From: DASQZK01 sp963763215
Lineage (GTDB): Bacteria; Bacteroidota; Bacteroidia; Bacteroidales; GCA-2748055
DNA length: 64,000 nucleotides
Direction: 5' to 3'
Assembly (NCBI GenBank): GCA_963763215.1
Contig: CAVXNX010000010.1
Coordinates: 310,001 to 374,000, forward strand
The notes below the pieces were generated by a model, which did not search any database, was not told where the DNA came from, and saw only the letters and a list, made by a program, of their open reading frames with translations. Numbering within the stretch: position 1 is the first letter of the stretch; every line of letters begins with the position of its first letter. Below, in pieces: positions 1-9,923 of this stretch. The translations under genes were made by a program, and so were the position numbers.

Positions 1-524
1 GTCTGCTTCTTTCCTGTCCATATCCGTTAAGTTTTATCAGGTTTTCTCTGATTTTCGACCTGGCCCGGGAGAGATTCACCCGGATCGTGTTCACCGACAT
101 GCCGGTGATCCCGGCAATTTCAGCGAACTCATACCCTTGAACATCCCTGAGCTGCAGGATGATGCGTTGCTGTTCGGGAAGCATTCCCATGAGTTTCATC
201 AGACACCTGACACTGTCGGAATTCTCCAGCTCCTGGTGCGGCCCCGAAGTGTCTTCCCGCATATCGTACCTGCCCTGGTAGCCTTCCACAAGGATGGGCT
301 TCTTGGCTTTCATCCGGTCGAGACACCAGTTCCTGGTCAGCCTCATCGCAAAAGCTTCCAAATTTTGGATTTCAGCCAGCTCATCCTTCATTTTCCAGAG
401 TTTCAGGTACGTTTCCTGAACGGCATCCTTCGCTTCGTTTTCATCTTTGAGAAGCATCCGGGCAAAATGAAACAGTTTGTTCCCCACAGGAATGACCATA
501 TGTTTGAATTCATCGGTTGTCATG
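1..524 (-). CDS. ECF-type RNA polymerase sigma factor (3' end cut by window edge)
   Basis: Reading the minus strand from the ATG at 522-524 gives an open frame to base 1, about 174 residues (MTTDEFKHMVIPVGNKLF at the start). It contains a sigma-70 region 2 (DAVQETYLKLWK, residues about 34-45) and a region 4 helix-turn-helix (LPEQQRIILQLRDVQGYEF, then EIAGITGMSVNTIRVNLSRAR). The protein should direct RNA polymerase to a stress or envelope regulon. It lies 69 bp downstream of the DUF4252 gene on the same strand; such pairs are common in Bacteroidota, although usually the sigma gene comes first. I see no anti-sigma gene in the window. It is nearly complete; only the extreme C-terminus is missing. 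Confidence 0.93.
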
Positions 525-593
525 TTTCACTTCTACCCGGTTACAATTCAATAAAAGTAACGAATTTCAGATGATTTCCGGCATCGGGGGCCG

Positions 594-1103
594 TCAATGG
601 GCAGCCATTTTCAGGTTTTCCATGCCGTCGATATGCATCGAACCGGCGATACCAGCCAGATCCTTCATCGTAAAATGACCCTTCACATGCATCAGAACAT
701 CTTCGTCCCCGCTCACGATCATCAACAACTCGGAGATCGCCCCGTTATCTTCCTTCATCAGGAAATTTACATCCTGCGAGGCTTCCTTTACCGTCAACAG
801 GTCCTTGTATAACGACTTGTCGAGCTTATCGTACACCAGCTGGTGAAAGCCCGGAAAGTTTTCGCCGCTCTTGCCTTCATGGACCAGGATCTTAAACTCG
901 CTGACCGAGCCGGCCAGTTTGGCTGCATCCTTGTTCCCGGTGTCCATGCCGGAGAGATGCTGAAAGAGATCGCCGTTGATGTTCACCACGGTAAAGCCTT
1001 CCTGGTTGGCATAACGGTCAAAGATTTCATTGACTGGATCTGTCTGGGCGCTTGCCACCAGCATACATGCCATGGCTGCAAAACTGAGTAATAGCTTTTT
1101 CAT
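594..1103 (-). CDS. DUF4252 domain-containing secreted protein
   Basis: This 169-residue protein starts with a Sec signal peptide (MKKLLLSFAAMACMLVASAQ). The remainder matches the DUF4252 pattern: an N-terminal motif around YANQEGFTVVNI, a central segment VSEFKILVHEG, and a C-terminal segment (VLMHVKGHFTMKDLAGIAG). The biochemical role of DUF4252 is unknown; these proteins are exported and are typically encoded beside an ECF sigma factor, as here (sigma gene 69 bp downstream, 1-524). It is probably co-transcribed with that gene. The start is supported by the signal peptide beginning exactly at this ATG. Confidence 0.85.
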   Translation of the reverse strand: MKKLLLSFAAMACMLVASAQTDPVNEIFDRYANQEGFTVVNINGDLFQHLSGMDTGNKDAAKLAGSVSEFKILVHEGKSGENFPGFHQLVYDKLDKSLYKDLLTVKEASQDVNFLMKEDNGAISELLMIVSGDEDVLMHVKGHFTMKDLAGIAGSMHIDGMENLKMAAH

Positions 1104-1299
1104 GAGTGTTGTTTTTTTGTTTATCGAATCCCGCGCTGATTAACGGGCCTCACTTCTCAGACGAACAACCTTGAAAAAGATTACACCCCCTGCCGGCTTT
1201 TTTCATCTCCCCGTTAAATTGGCATCTTTCTTCCCTTCTTACTCCCGTAGACTGCCTCTCCGGATTCCTGCTGATCTGTGAGAAAATATTCCCGCCTTC

Positions 1300-1315
1300 A
1301 CTTGTACATACAAGT
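1300..1315. promoter_or_regulatory. Palindromic operator upstream of the GntR gene
   Basis: The sequence ACTTGTACATACAAGT has perfect 7-bp arms (ACTTGTA / TACAAGT) around a 2-bp spacer. It ends where a -7-like box begins (TAATTTTG, 1316-1323) and lies 33 bp upstream of the GntR start codon at 1348. The core GT-N4-AC agrees with the symmetry of HutC-type GntR operators. Autoregulation by the adjacent regulator is inferred. I did not notice a second copy, but I could not search exhaustively. Confidence 0.65.
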
Positions 1316-1323
1316 TAATTTTG
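1316..1323 (+). promoter_or_regulatory. Bacteroidota-type -7 box (TAATTTTG) for the GntR gene
   Basis: TAATTTTG is an exact match to the TAnnTTTG -7 consensus of the Bacteroidota primary sigma factor. It lies 24 bp before the ATG at 1348 and directly abuts the palindrome at 1300-1315. A bound repressor would therefore cover the promoter. No good -33 TTTG lies at the expected spacing, so the assignment rests on the -7 box and position alone. Confidence 0.45.
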
Positions 1324-1347
1324 CTATTTTTGAACAAAAGTCAACAC

Positions 1348-2061
1348 ATGGAAATCCACCAGTATAAAGTACTGCAGAACGACATCAAGCGGGACATCCT
1401 GACCGGTCTTTTCCGGGAAGGTGATCTGATACCCTCGGAGAATGATCTGTGCAACAGGTACAATGTAACCCGCTCCACGGTCAGGAAAGCTCTTGACGGG
1501 TTGGTGAACGAGGGATATATCATGAAGAAGCAAGGCAAAGGCAGCATTGTCCACATTAAACGCAATGCCCTGGGTCTCCTGTCGTTCAAGGGTTTTTCCG
1601 ATGTACTGGGTGAGACAAAGTATAAGATCCACACCACGATGATCCAGGATCCGATCCTGATCCGCTGGCCTGCCAATTTCTTCTATCCCCTTTCTGACGA
1701 AGAAAAAGAAGCCGGGACGATCTTTCTGAACAGGATCCGTTTTGTCGGCGAAACACCGGTGATGATCGAACATACCTACCTCCCGAACACGCATCTCGAA
1801 GGATTTCTTGATCAGCCCCTGGTCAATGAATCACTTTTTGCCACGCTGCGTTCGAGATACCAGGTGGAAGTGAACAATGTATTTCAGGACATCAGGGCCA
1901 TTTCCGCCGAGCCGGAAATGGCGTCAATGCTGGGAACTTATCCCTCTGCCCCGCTTTTACATATTTACAGGCGCTATGCGACCAGCCGGGATACCCTGAT
2001 GATTTACAGTTCCCTGTACTGCAACACGGACAGGTATTTTATTTCAAACGAATTTGAGTAA
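1348..2061 (+). CDS. GntR/HutC-family transcriptional regulator with UTRA ligand domain
   Basis: This 237-residue regulator has an N-terminal winged helix (residues about 5-70) with the GntR hallmarks: a start helix, IPSENDLCNRYNVTRSTVRK, then LVNEGYIMKKQGKGSIV. Residues about 85-237 form a UTRA domain (ETPVMIEHTYLP; LLHIYRRYATSRDTLMIYS), which in this family binds a small sugar phosphate or amine effector. I chose the ATG at 1348 rather than a TTG at 1321 because 1321 lies inside the promoter. The gene heads a run containing deoC, a glycosidase, sulfatases and a PfkB kinase, so a sugar-derived effector is likely. The palindrome at 1300-1315 suggests autoregulation. Confidence 0.9.
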   Translation: MEIHQYKVLQNDIKRDILTGLFREGDLIPSENDLCNRYNVTRSTVRKALDGLVNEGYIMKKQGKGSIVHIKRNALGLLSFKGFSDVLGETKYKIHTTMIQDPILIRWPANFFYPLSDEEKEAGTIFLNRIRFVGETPVMIEHTYLPNTHLEGFLDQPLVNESLFATLRSRYQVEVNNVFQDIRAISAEPEMASMLGTYPSAPLLHIYRRYATSRDTLMIYSSLYCNTDRYFISNEFE

Positions 2062-2173
2062 GCCCGCCCCGGCTCACCATAACCTCTAGCCCCACAACCC
2101 GGAAACGGGAAGAAACCGGGAGCATCGGGTTAGTGAGGGGGAATCGGGTGATGTTAAACCAAAACGATATCAT

Positions 2174-2892
2174 ATGGACAAGGTAAAAGAACTGGCAAAA
2201 ATGATCGATCATTCCATCCTGCATCCCACCATGACCGACCAGGATCTCCGGAGGGAATGCGACATTGCCCGTAAATATGACGTGGCTTCGGTCTGTGTTA
2301 AACCCTATGCCGTCAAAGATGCGGTGAAATTTCTGAAAGGTTCCGAAGTGCTCGTCGGATGCGTCATTGGATTTCCCCATGGCAACAGCAGCACGGAAGT
2401 GAAAGTCTTCGAGACGGAAAAAGCCATCGCCGACGGTGCGATCGAAATCGATATGGTGGTGAATATCGGCAAAGTCCTGGGCGGGCAATGGGACTACGTT
2501 GAGGATGAAATTGCGGCCATCGCTTGCGGTCACCCGGAAAGCATGGAGCCGTTCTCAAGGTCATTTTCGAGAATGATTACCTGCCGGAAGACAGCTTTAA
2601 GATCAGGCTTTGTGAGATTTGCAGCCGCCTGAAGGTCGACTTTGTCAAGACCTCGACAGGTTTCGGATTTGTGAAGGGTGAAGATGGGAAGTATTCCTAC
2701 CAGGGTGCCACGGAACATGACCTGAAGCTGATGCGCGAGCACACGGACCCGGAAGTCAGGCTGAAAGCTGCCGGCGGGGTGCGCACCCTCGACCAGTTGC
2801 TGAAGGTAAAGGAACTCGGTTGCTCCCGTTGCGGGGCCACGGCAACAGTGACCATCATGGAGGACGCCATCAGCCGCTTTGGCGGGAAATAG
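2174..2892 (+). CDS. deoC: Deoxyribose-phosphate aldolase (frameshifted near 2520-2545)
   Basis: DeoC cleaves 2-deoxyribose-5-phosphate to glyceraldehyde-3-phosphate and acetaldehyde by a class I Schiff-base mechanism. The reconstructed protein is about 239 residues, normal for the family. Visible features are VGCVIGFPHGNS, EIDMVVNIGK, the Schiff-base lysine in VDFVKTSTGFGF, and KAAGGVRT near the C-terminus. The frame changes between residues 116 and 125 (after DEIAAI); the shift equals one missing base or two extra bases. All catalytic motifs lie in the two intact halves, so I treat the shift as a sequence error. It lies 112 bp after the GntR gene. Related aldolases act on other sugar phosphates, so the physiological substrate could differ. 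Confidence 0.88.
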
Positions 2893-3179
2893 CCTTCTCC
2901 GGGATGCCCTTTGTCTGCAAAAACGCCGGTGAACTTCCCCTGTTCCTTCCGGCGGATTTCCTTCTTCTGCCTATTCCTTCCAAATAAAAATTAGAGCAAT
3001 AGAATTATTGTTTTAACTTTGGCTGTGGAAAAGGATGTTCCCCTTATCATCCGGAAGGACTTTCATCCGGCCCCGGCCGGGTTGCCCGCTGAACGCCGTC
3101 CCCGGGGATGCACCGGTTGTGCAGGCACGAACTTGCAGCAATGACTAAACCGCTGAACATAAAAAGAAAAACTTCACCT
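2893..3179. other. Intergenic region between deoC and the glycosidase
   Basis: This 287-bp stretch has no gene I can support. It is AT-rich around 2985-3020 and contains a TAACTTTG element (3014-3021) that fits the TAnnTTTG -7 box, but no clear -33 element. If it is a promoter, the glycosidase transcript has a leader of about 160 bases. I see no terminator for deoC. Confidence 0.35.
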
Positions 3180-5085
3180 ATGAAACGCGTTCTGATCACT
3201 GGCCTGTTCATGATCGCACTGTTCTCGTCATGCACATTTCAGAATAGGAACAGTCCTTCCCGGATCGATTCGAATAAAAAGCTCCAGGAGTATCTCGTCT
3301 ATGGGTGGAATACCTGGAACAATCCCAACCTGCTGAGTTTTGTGAAAATGCCCGAAGGACTCTCTCTGCAACTCTCCTTCCGCCTGACCTACCGTTCAGG
3401 GGCCCCTTATTATCTCGATCAGGCTTATATCTCAAGTCCGCACATGAACTTCCCCGAGCAGGTTACCCCCCTGACCCATGCCTACGACGGAAGTTACACC
3501 GAAATGCTCATTTCCTGGAAGGGTCTGACCGCCCGGATTCAGTCAGCAACCTATAAAGACAATATCTTTATCCTGTATACGCCGGTCGAAGTGCCGGAAC
3601 ATCCGCCATTGATGCTCCTGGAAACCGGGATGCTCTGGGATAAGACCGGCCTGATCGAGAAACAGTCCAATTTCATCCAGGCCGACCTCGGACCCGAAAA
3701 CATTCAGCGTGGGTTGCACCCAGACCGATTCTCTCGTTCCCCTGCCGGTGATGACCCCCTACATGACCTTCAATTCGGCCGTGCAAACCGGGTTCTATAC
3801 CGGCCGGAAACGCACTCTCGACCTGATCAGGCGGTTTGTCAACGGAAAAAAACAACAGGCCGCCAGAAAATCCGACCAGTACGGCGATCTGGCCGGAGCC
3901 TACGAGGCCATGCATACCCTCCTGGCCTGGAACCTCATCTACGACCCCTTCAACCAACGCGCCATCACGCCGGTAAGCCGGGTATGGAATGAAAACTGGG
4001 GCGGCTGGGTCCTGTTCGACTGGGACACCTATTTCACGGCAGCTATGTACGCCCTCGACAATAAGTACCACGCCTATTCCAATGCCATTGCGATCACCAG
4101 CGAGCTGACCGATTCGGGCTTTGTCCCCAATTATGCCGCTGCCCTGAGCAACGGCAAATCGCACGACCGGTCGCAACCCCCCATCGGCAGCCTGATCTGC
4201 AAACTGATCTACGACAAATACCAGGATAAATGGTTCCTCAACGAAGTCTACGACAATCTCCTGACCTGGAACCGCTGGTGGGAGAAGGAACGGGACAACC
4301 AGGGCTATCTTTCCTGGGGTTCGGATCCCAATCCCAATGGCGATCATGGCTAATACCAAACAGGCAGCGAAGTTTGAATCGGGCCTCGACAATTCGCCCC
4401 TCTTCGACAGTGCACAGTTTAACCCACAAACCCATAAGCTGGAACTCGCCTCGGTTGGTCTGATGAGCCTCTATGTGGCCGATTGTAAGAACCTGGCCGA
4501 CATCGCCGGGATCCTCGGCAAGAACGGACGATCGTGAGGAACTTCTCGCCAGGGGTGAAAAATACAGCCTGAAACTCACCGAGCTCTGGGACGGGAAAAG
4601 CGGAATCTACCGTGATAAGGACCTGGTGACCAACCAGTTCTCGACACGCCTGGCCCCGACCAATTTCTACCCGCTCCTCGCCGGGCTTCCCACCCAGGAG
4701 CAGGCCGAACGTATGGTCAATGAACACCTCCTCAACCCCAATGGAATTTTACGGTGAGTATATGATCCCTTCGATTTCACGAAACGATCCGGCCTTCAAT
4801 GATAATGATTACTGGAGAGGCCGCATCTGGGCACCCATGAATTTCCTGGTGTACCTCGGCCTCCGGAACTATGACCTCCCGGAAGCCAGGAAAATCCTTT
4901 CCGATAAATCCCTGGAGCTGATCATGAAGGACTGGAACAAGGATCATCATGTTTATGAAAATTACAACGCGGTTACCGGTGAAGGCGCCGACGTGTCGAA
5001 CAGCGACGGTTTTTATTCCTGGGGCGGCCTGCTGGCGCTGATCCCCCTGATGGAAGCCGGCTACTGGGAAGCGGTGGGTGAGTAA
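3180..5085 (+). CDS. GH63-like glycoside hydrolase, lipoprotein (four +1 frameshifts)
   Basis: The reconstructed protein is about 633 residues. It begins with a lipoprotein signal (MKRVLITGLFMIALFSSC). The motif YGWNTWNNPNLLSFVKMPEG opens the N-terminal beta domain. The later segments WVLFDWDTYFTAAMYALDNK, KFESGLDNSP and DNDYWRGRIWAPMNFLVYLG are typical of the (alpha/alpha)6 barrel of GH63/YgjK-type glucosidases, where an Asp in the WDTYF segment acts in catalysis. Such enzymes release terminal alpha-linked sugars. Four breaks lie near 3690, 4350, 4530 and 4745; each is restored by removing one base. The following gene is a sulfatase, consistent with stepwise breakdown of a sulfated oligosaccharide in the periplasm or at the cell surface. 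The exact linkage cannot be read from sequence. Confidence 0.78.
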
Positions 5086-5144
5086 CGGAATCAACGGAAC
5101 CTGTCCTCGTTTGAAGACGGTGACCCTGCAAATAAAGGAGACGG

Positions 5145-6791
5145 ATGAACACGAAAATCATAACTTCGCTGGGACTCGGAGCCCTGATGATCTCATCTTC
5201 CTGCCGCCAGGAAGCCAAAAAAGTTCAACAACCCAATATCCTTTTTGCGATCAGTGACGATCAAACCTGGGTGCATACGTCGTTTGCCGGCTGTGAGGCC
5301 GTGAAAACACCGGCATTCGACTGGGTCGCCAGGAACGGCGTGTACTTTGAAAACGCCTTCTGTTCCGCCCCTATCCTGTTCTGCATCCCGTGCCGCCATC
5401 CTTTCAGGCAGAAATGGTTTCGAGCTCGGACCCGGAGGTGACCTGTGGGGTAAATTCCCGGCCAAATACAAAACCTATACCGACATCCTTGAACAGGCCG
5501 GTTATGATGTCGGTTATACGGGCAAAGGATGGGGACCGGGGAACTGGGAGGAAAGCGGCCGTCGAAGGAATCCCGCCGGCTATAAATACAACGACCTCCA
5601 AAACACGCCTTATAAGGAATACGGAGGTGCTACTGATATTTCCGGTATCGATTATGCCGCCAATTTCAAGAGGTTCCTTGACGAAAAGCCGAAGGGTGTA
5701 CCCTTTCAGTTTCTGGTATTCGGCTTTCGAACCCCACCGCGCCTACGACAAGGGCCTTGGTAAACGGATCGGCATCGATCCGTCGAAAATCAGGGTCCCT
5801 GCATTTCTGCCCGATAACCCGGAAGTCAGAAGCGACATCGCCGATTACCTCGCCGAGATCCAGTGGTTCGACCGCCACCTGCAGTCGATGATCGATCTGC
5901 TGCGCGAACGCGGAGAACTCGATAACACCATCATCGTGGTCACCTCCGATAACGGCATGCCCTTTCCCCGGGCCAAAGCCAACCTATACGAATACGGCAC
6001 CCACGAACCCCTGGCGATCTACTGGGGAAAGAACATCCCAAACGGACGCCGGGTATCCGATCTCGTCAGTTTTACCGACTTCGCGCCAACCTTCCTCGAA
6101 ACAGCCGGAATTCCCGTGCCCCCCGAGATGTCGGGTAAAAGCCTCATTGCCGGTCCTGAAATCAAAAAAAGAGGGGCACGTCGACCCCTCCCGCAACGAT
6201 GTCATCACGTTCCGCGAACGTCATGCCTGGGTGCAGCCGGAGGGCGAGCCAACCCCGGTCAGGGGCCTCAGAAAGGATAACTGGCTGCTGATCTGGAACA
6301 TGAAACCCGACATGTGGCCGGCGGGACATCCCGACGGGAAATACAATTTCGATTTCTGGCCCTTCGGGGATGTCGATAACGGTCCATCCAAAGAGGAGGT
6401 GATGAAACTCAAACACGCCGGAGGACAGCCTGACCTTTTCGCCCTCGCCTTCGAAAAACGTCCTGAATATGAACTGTTCGACCTGCGCCATGATCCCTTC
6501 ACGATGAACAACATTGCCGGTGATCCGGCCAACGGGGCGACACTGGAGAGCATGAGGAAAGAACTGCTCGATGTCATGAACGCACGTCATGATCCCCGGG
6601 TGGCCGGAGGCGCCGAAATATTCAAGAATGCCGTTTATTATGCCCAACAAGGTTTCTCCACCGGGAACATTTCCCTCCGGGAATGGGAAAAATTATCACC
6701 CTCTTCAAAGGATTCCCTCCTTCAGGTATGTCACCAGAGATACAATAAGGTAATGGATTATGTTGAAAAAGATCTCTATGGTGAAAAGTAA
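5145..6791 (+). CDS. Type I sulfatase, lipoprotein (three +1 frameshifts)
   Basis: This sulfatase of the alkaline-phosphatase superfamily hydrolyses sulfate esters. The reconstructed length is about 547 residues. It has a lipoprotein signal (MNTKIITSLGLGALMISSSC), the metal-binding PNILFAISDDQTW, and the formylglycine motif C-S-A-S-R-AAILSG, whose Cys needs conversion to formylglycine. Further motifs are YDVGYTGKGWG, EPHRAYDKG and the second metal site VVTSDNGMPFPR. Near the C-terminus is the common YELFDLRHDPF segment. Breaks near 5375, 5705 and 6165 are each restored by removing one base; the last lies in a run of seven A. It follows the GH63-like gene by 59 bp. The substrate is unknown, though the family layout resembles heparan N-sulfatase/S1_8-type enzymes. 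Confidence 0.85.
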
Positions 6792-6830
6792 CCGCCGGCA
6801 AGCCCGACGTCCCGTGATCCGGGATTAAAA

Positions 6831-6874
6831 TGCCGGGTTATTGCCGGGTTAATGCCGTATCAATGCCGTAAAGG
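6831..6874. repeat. Four-copy 11-bp tandem repeat upstream of the PfkB kinase gene
   Basis: Four TGCCG-initial units begin at 6831, 6842, 6853 and 6864, exactly 11 bp apart. The first two units are nearly identical (TGCCGGGTTAT, TGCCGGGTTAA) and the last two diverge (TGCCGTATCAA, TGCCGTAAAGG). One helical turn of spacing would place all units on one face of the DNA. The array lies 100-143 bp before the kinase start codon and after the sulfatase stop, so it may hold regulator sites. It may also be chance or slippage. Confidence 0.5.
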
Positions 6875-6973
6875 GTTAACGGATCCTAAAAACAATCCCG
6901 CCCGAAGACCTGTTATTCTATACGCCTCTATGGGACCTCCCGGCCATGGATTCAAAGGTTAACACAACGCAAT

Positions 6974-8062
6974 ATGAGCAAACACACCGATCTTATTTCA
7001 AAGCTTAAAGAAGCTGCCGGTTCCGGGATCAGGGACCGTATGTTCGTGGGATTTGACGGGTTTGAGGATAAAATCCAGCGCGTGGTCCTTACCGGCGATG
7101 AGGATCAGATGGAATATTTCAGGACCATCTCTGACTTTTCAACAGCAACGGGCAAAGCAGCAGGCAAGAGTTCACAGTTTCAGCTGGTCACAAAAGTTCA
7201 GAAGCTCGGGGGAAATGCCCCCATCATGGCGCATTCCCTGGCCACCCTCGGGGTCAGGAATACCTGCATGGGCTCCATGGGATCTCCCGATATCCGGCCC
7301 GTCTTCAAAAACCTTCATCAGGATGTCAAAAAAATCAGCGTCTGTGAGCCGGGGGAAACCAATGCCCTCGAATTCAACGACGGGAAACTGATGCTTTCCG
7401 AGATGAGCGCTTTCAAATCGTTCGACTGGGAGGCCCTGAAAAAAGATCCGGGCATCGATGTCATCGCCCGGGAAATGGATGCCTGTGGGGTGATCGCCCT
7501 GGTCGACTGGTCCAATCTCGTTCATTGCACGGAGATCTGGAAGGGCATTTATGAAGATATCCTGCCCAGGCTCAGCGGGAAAAAGAAATTTTTTTTCGAC
7601 ATGGCCGATCCGGCCCGTAAATCGGCTGAAGAAGCCCGGGAAGTGATCGATGTCATCAGCCGGTTCTCCGGATTTGGCGAGGTTATCCTCGGAATAAACG
7701 AGAATGAGACACATAAACTTTTCGAACTGCTCACCGGCAAAGAGGGGGAAACCGCCGGCATTGAGGAGACTGGAAAACTGGTCTTCGCGGAAACGGACAT
7801 CAGCGGACTCCTCATCCATCCGGTCGATCGCGCCCTGCTCATCACCTCCGAAGGCATCATCACCGAAAAAGGAAGGAAGATAGAGGAACCGCAGATCTCC
7901 ACCGGCGGCGGGGACAATTTCAACGCCGGGTTCTGCCTTGGCTGGCTGCTCGGCCTGGAAAAAAATGAATGCCTGATCACGGCGATGGCCACATCCGGCT
8001 CCTATGTCAGCGAAGGTGAGAGCCAGGACATCGAAGGCATCATCCGTTTTCTCGGTTCGTAA
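6974..8062 (+). CDS. PfkB-family carbohydrate kinase
   Basis: This 362-residue protein belongs to the ribokinase/PfkB superfamily, which phosphorylates sugars or nucleosides with ATP. The substrate-side motif KLGGNAPIMAHSLATLG (around residue 75) and the C-terminal signature STGGGDNFNAGFCLGWLLG (around residue 312) are clear. In the latter, GGGDNF supplies the anion hole and the catalytic Asp. The N-terminal segment MFVGFDGFEDKIQRVV is longer and less usual than in ribokinase. It stands between the sulfatase and the AcuI-like gene and could phosphorylate the sugar released by the local glycosidase and sulfatases. The substrate cannot be named. The frame is intact. Confidence 0.85.
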   Translation: MSKHTDLISKLKEAAGSGIRDRMFVGFDGFEDKIQRVVLTGDEDQMEYFRTISDFSTATGKAAGKSSQFQLVTKVQKLGGNAPIMAHSLATLGVRNTCMGSMGSPDIRPVFKNLHQDVKKISVCEPGETNALEFNDGKLMLSEMSAFKSFDWEALKKDPGIDVIAREMDACGVIALVDWSNLVHCTEIWKGIYEDILPRLSGKKKFFFDMADPARKSAEEAREVIDVISRFSGFGEVILGINENETHKLFELLTGKEGETAGIEETGKLVFAETDISGLLIHPVDRALLITSEGIITEKGRKIEEPQISTGGGDNFNAGFCLGWLLGLEKNECLITAMATSGSYVSEGESQDIEGIIRFLGS

Positions 8063-8118
8063 CAGGATTATCGATACTCCGCCCTCATCGGGTTAGGGTT
8101 ATCTAAACACCGGAAATC

Positions 8119-9123
8119 ATGGAAAAAACATACAGGGCCCTGCGCGTTTATGAAACGGAATACGATCATTTTGAACGAAGGATCGAGACGCTGGATACCG
8201 GTGCTCTGCCGGAAAATGAAGTCCTCGTGCGGGTGAACTGGTCGGCCCTGAACTACAAGGACGCTCTTTCGGCTTATGGCAACAGGGGGGTCACCAAAAC
8301 GTATCCCCATACGCCCGGCATCGACGCGGCCGGCGAAGTTGTCGAGAGTTCATCCTACCTGTTCAAACCAGGCGACCTTGTCATTGCCGGAGGGTATGAC
8401 CTGGGGATGAATACCGACGGCGGCTTTGGCGGATATATCCGGGTGCCGGCAGAATGGCTCGTCCCCCTGCCCGATGGCATGGACCTCCGTGAAAGTATGA
8501 TCATCGGGGGAACGGGATTCACCGCCGGTCTTTCGGTGATGAATCTTGTCGAACAGGGCGTCAGTCCGGCCGACGGCCCGGTGCTCGTCACCGGCGCAGC
8601 CGGCGGGGTGGGAAGCTGGTCGGTGCTCATCCTGAAAAAGCTCGGTTACCAGGTCATTGCCGGGACATCCAATATCGACGACTCCCAGGAGACAATCAAA
8701 AAACTCGGCGCCGATGTGCACGTCGATCATACTGTGATTGACGACACCTCGGGCCGCGCCCTCCTCAAATGGAAATGGGCCGGGGCGATCGAAAATGTCG
8801 GCGGAAATGTTCTTGCCACCGCCCTCCGTGCCTGCAAGCCTGGCGGAACGGTAACCTGTTGCGGGAACATCTATTCGCACGAACTCCATATGACCGTCTA
8901 CCCCTTTATCCTGAATGCCGTCAGGCTGGTCGGGATCTCTTCTCAAATCGCACCGCCGGGTATCCGGTCAAAGGTCTGGAATAAATTCACCTCAGATTAT
9001 AAGGTTGAACTGCCCGATATCCTTACGGAAATCACGCTCGACGAGCTACCCGGTGCGCTCGAAAGGGCCATTCATAAGAAGAACCGGGGCCAGGTCATCC
9101 TGCGCCACGATCACACTGCTTAG
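8119..9123 (+). CDS. YhdH/AcuI-family NADPH-dependent oxidoreductase
   Basis: This 334-residue zinc-independent medium-chain reductase of the YhdH/YhfP group includes acrylyl-CoA reductase AcuI. Features are the N-terminal LVRVNWSALNYKDALSAYGN, the substrate-domain HTPGIDAAGEVV, the nucleotide-binding LVTGAAGGVGSWSVLILKKL (around residue 155), and ENVGGNVLATALRACKPGG. The usual MDR zinc Cys/His ligands are absent, as expected for this group. It reduces activated C=C bonds in small acyl-CoA or quinone-like substrates. It lies 56 bp after the kinase gene and its stop overlaps the stop of the convergent lipoprotein gene. Its link to sugar use is unclear. Confidence 0.85.
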   Translation: MEKTYRALRVYETEYDHFERRIETLDTGALPENEVLVRVNWSALNYKDALSAYGNRGVTKTYPHTPGIDAAGEVVESSSYLFKPGDLVIAGGYDLGMNTDGGFGGYIRVPAEWLVPLPDGMDLRESMIIGGTGFTAGLSVMNLVEQGVSPADGPVLVTGAAGGVGSWSVLILKKLGYQVIAGTSNIDDSQETIKKLGADVHVDHTVIDDTSGRALLKWKWAGAIENVGGNVLATALRACKPGGTVTCCGNIYSHELHMTVYPFILNAVRLVGISSQIAPPGIRSKVWNKFTSDYKVELPDILTEITLDELPGALERAIHKKNRGQVILRHDHTA

Positions 9124-9789
9124 CGTCGCGAATCTATGGTGATCCGGCCGATCAGGTCGGCTGCCGTGGTGATTCCGGAGGTGTCGGGATGGATCTTTCC
9201 ATCTTTGCCGTCCACCGATCCGTGCCCCATGATCCTGAAATCTTCAAAGACATTGTGTCCCGAAGCATCCGTGTATTCGGCCGACTCCCATACCACCGAG
9301 GGCTGCCCGTTGATCCCGCCGGTATAGAACTCATTGCTGTCGTAAGAGGCATTCACTTCAACAAAGAGATGAAGGGTGTCGACGGTGCTCACGGGCAGGA
9401 CATCGAAAAGGATGACATACGGGCTGACAGCGGGTGTAGCGGTGGTGACGGCATCAATGTTGAAGAGCCCGGGTTGCATCACCTCAAGGGCATGACGGGC
9501 ATCCCACACCGGCAGGGCCTCGGCCCGGGAAACGGCCCCGTCCCAGCTCTTATGCCCGGCTTTGCACGTTACATACAGGGTGCGGACAGCCCCCGCCTCT
9601 TCCGACCATACAGCAAATGACGGCGGGTAAAGGCTGTTGTGCAGGTTAAGGTACAAGGTTCATCGCCACAATGGCATCGGGCGAGGTGGAAAAGACATCG
9701 GTGGCGGGCTGGCATGTCACGGTTTTTTCATCCCGTTTGCAGCCCGAAAGTGTCATGAGCAGAAGCACGCAAAGCATTTGTGTTTTCAT
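9120..9789 (-). CDS. Unrecognised lipoprotein (one frameshift near 9660)
   Basis: I do not recognise this family. Starting from the ATG at 9787-9789, the protein begins MKTQMLCVLLLMTLSGC, a clear lipoprotein signal, and is about 222 residues long. The two frames join near 9660 if one base is removed (giving AMNLYLNLHNSLYPP). The mature part has beta-rich segments (PYVILFDVLPVSTVDTLHLF; VVWESAEYTDASGHNVFEDF) and an SVDGKDGKIHPDTSG stretch. No catalytic motif is visible. Its stop overlaps that of the convergent AcuI-like gene. An envelope location is inferred from the lipobox. Confidence 0.6.
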
Positions 9790-9923
9790 GGAGGAATGTT
9801 TAATGACTGATTATACTGGTGGACTTTCATTTCCGTCGTCCCTGCCCTTCCGAAGATCCATCGCCCGCACCCGGGGCAGGTCCTCCCGATTTTTCATTAC
9901 CTTTACCCTCAAAGCACGAACCG

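Noticed and set aside
3180..6791. Programmed +1 frameshifting
   Set aside because: The shift sites share no slippery codon, stop context or stimulatory structure, and they differ from gene to gene; extra-base sequencing error is simpler.
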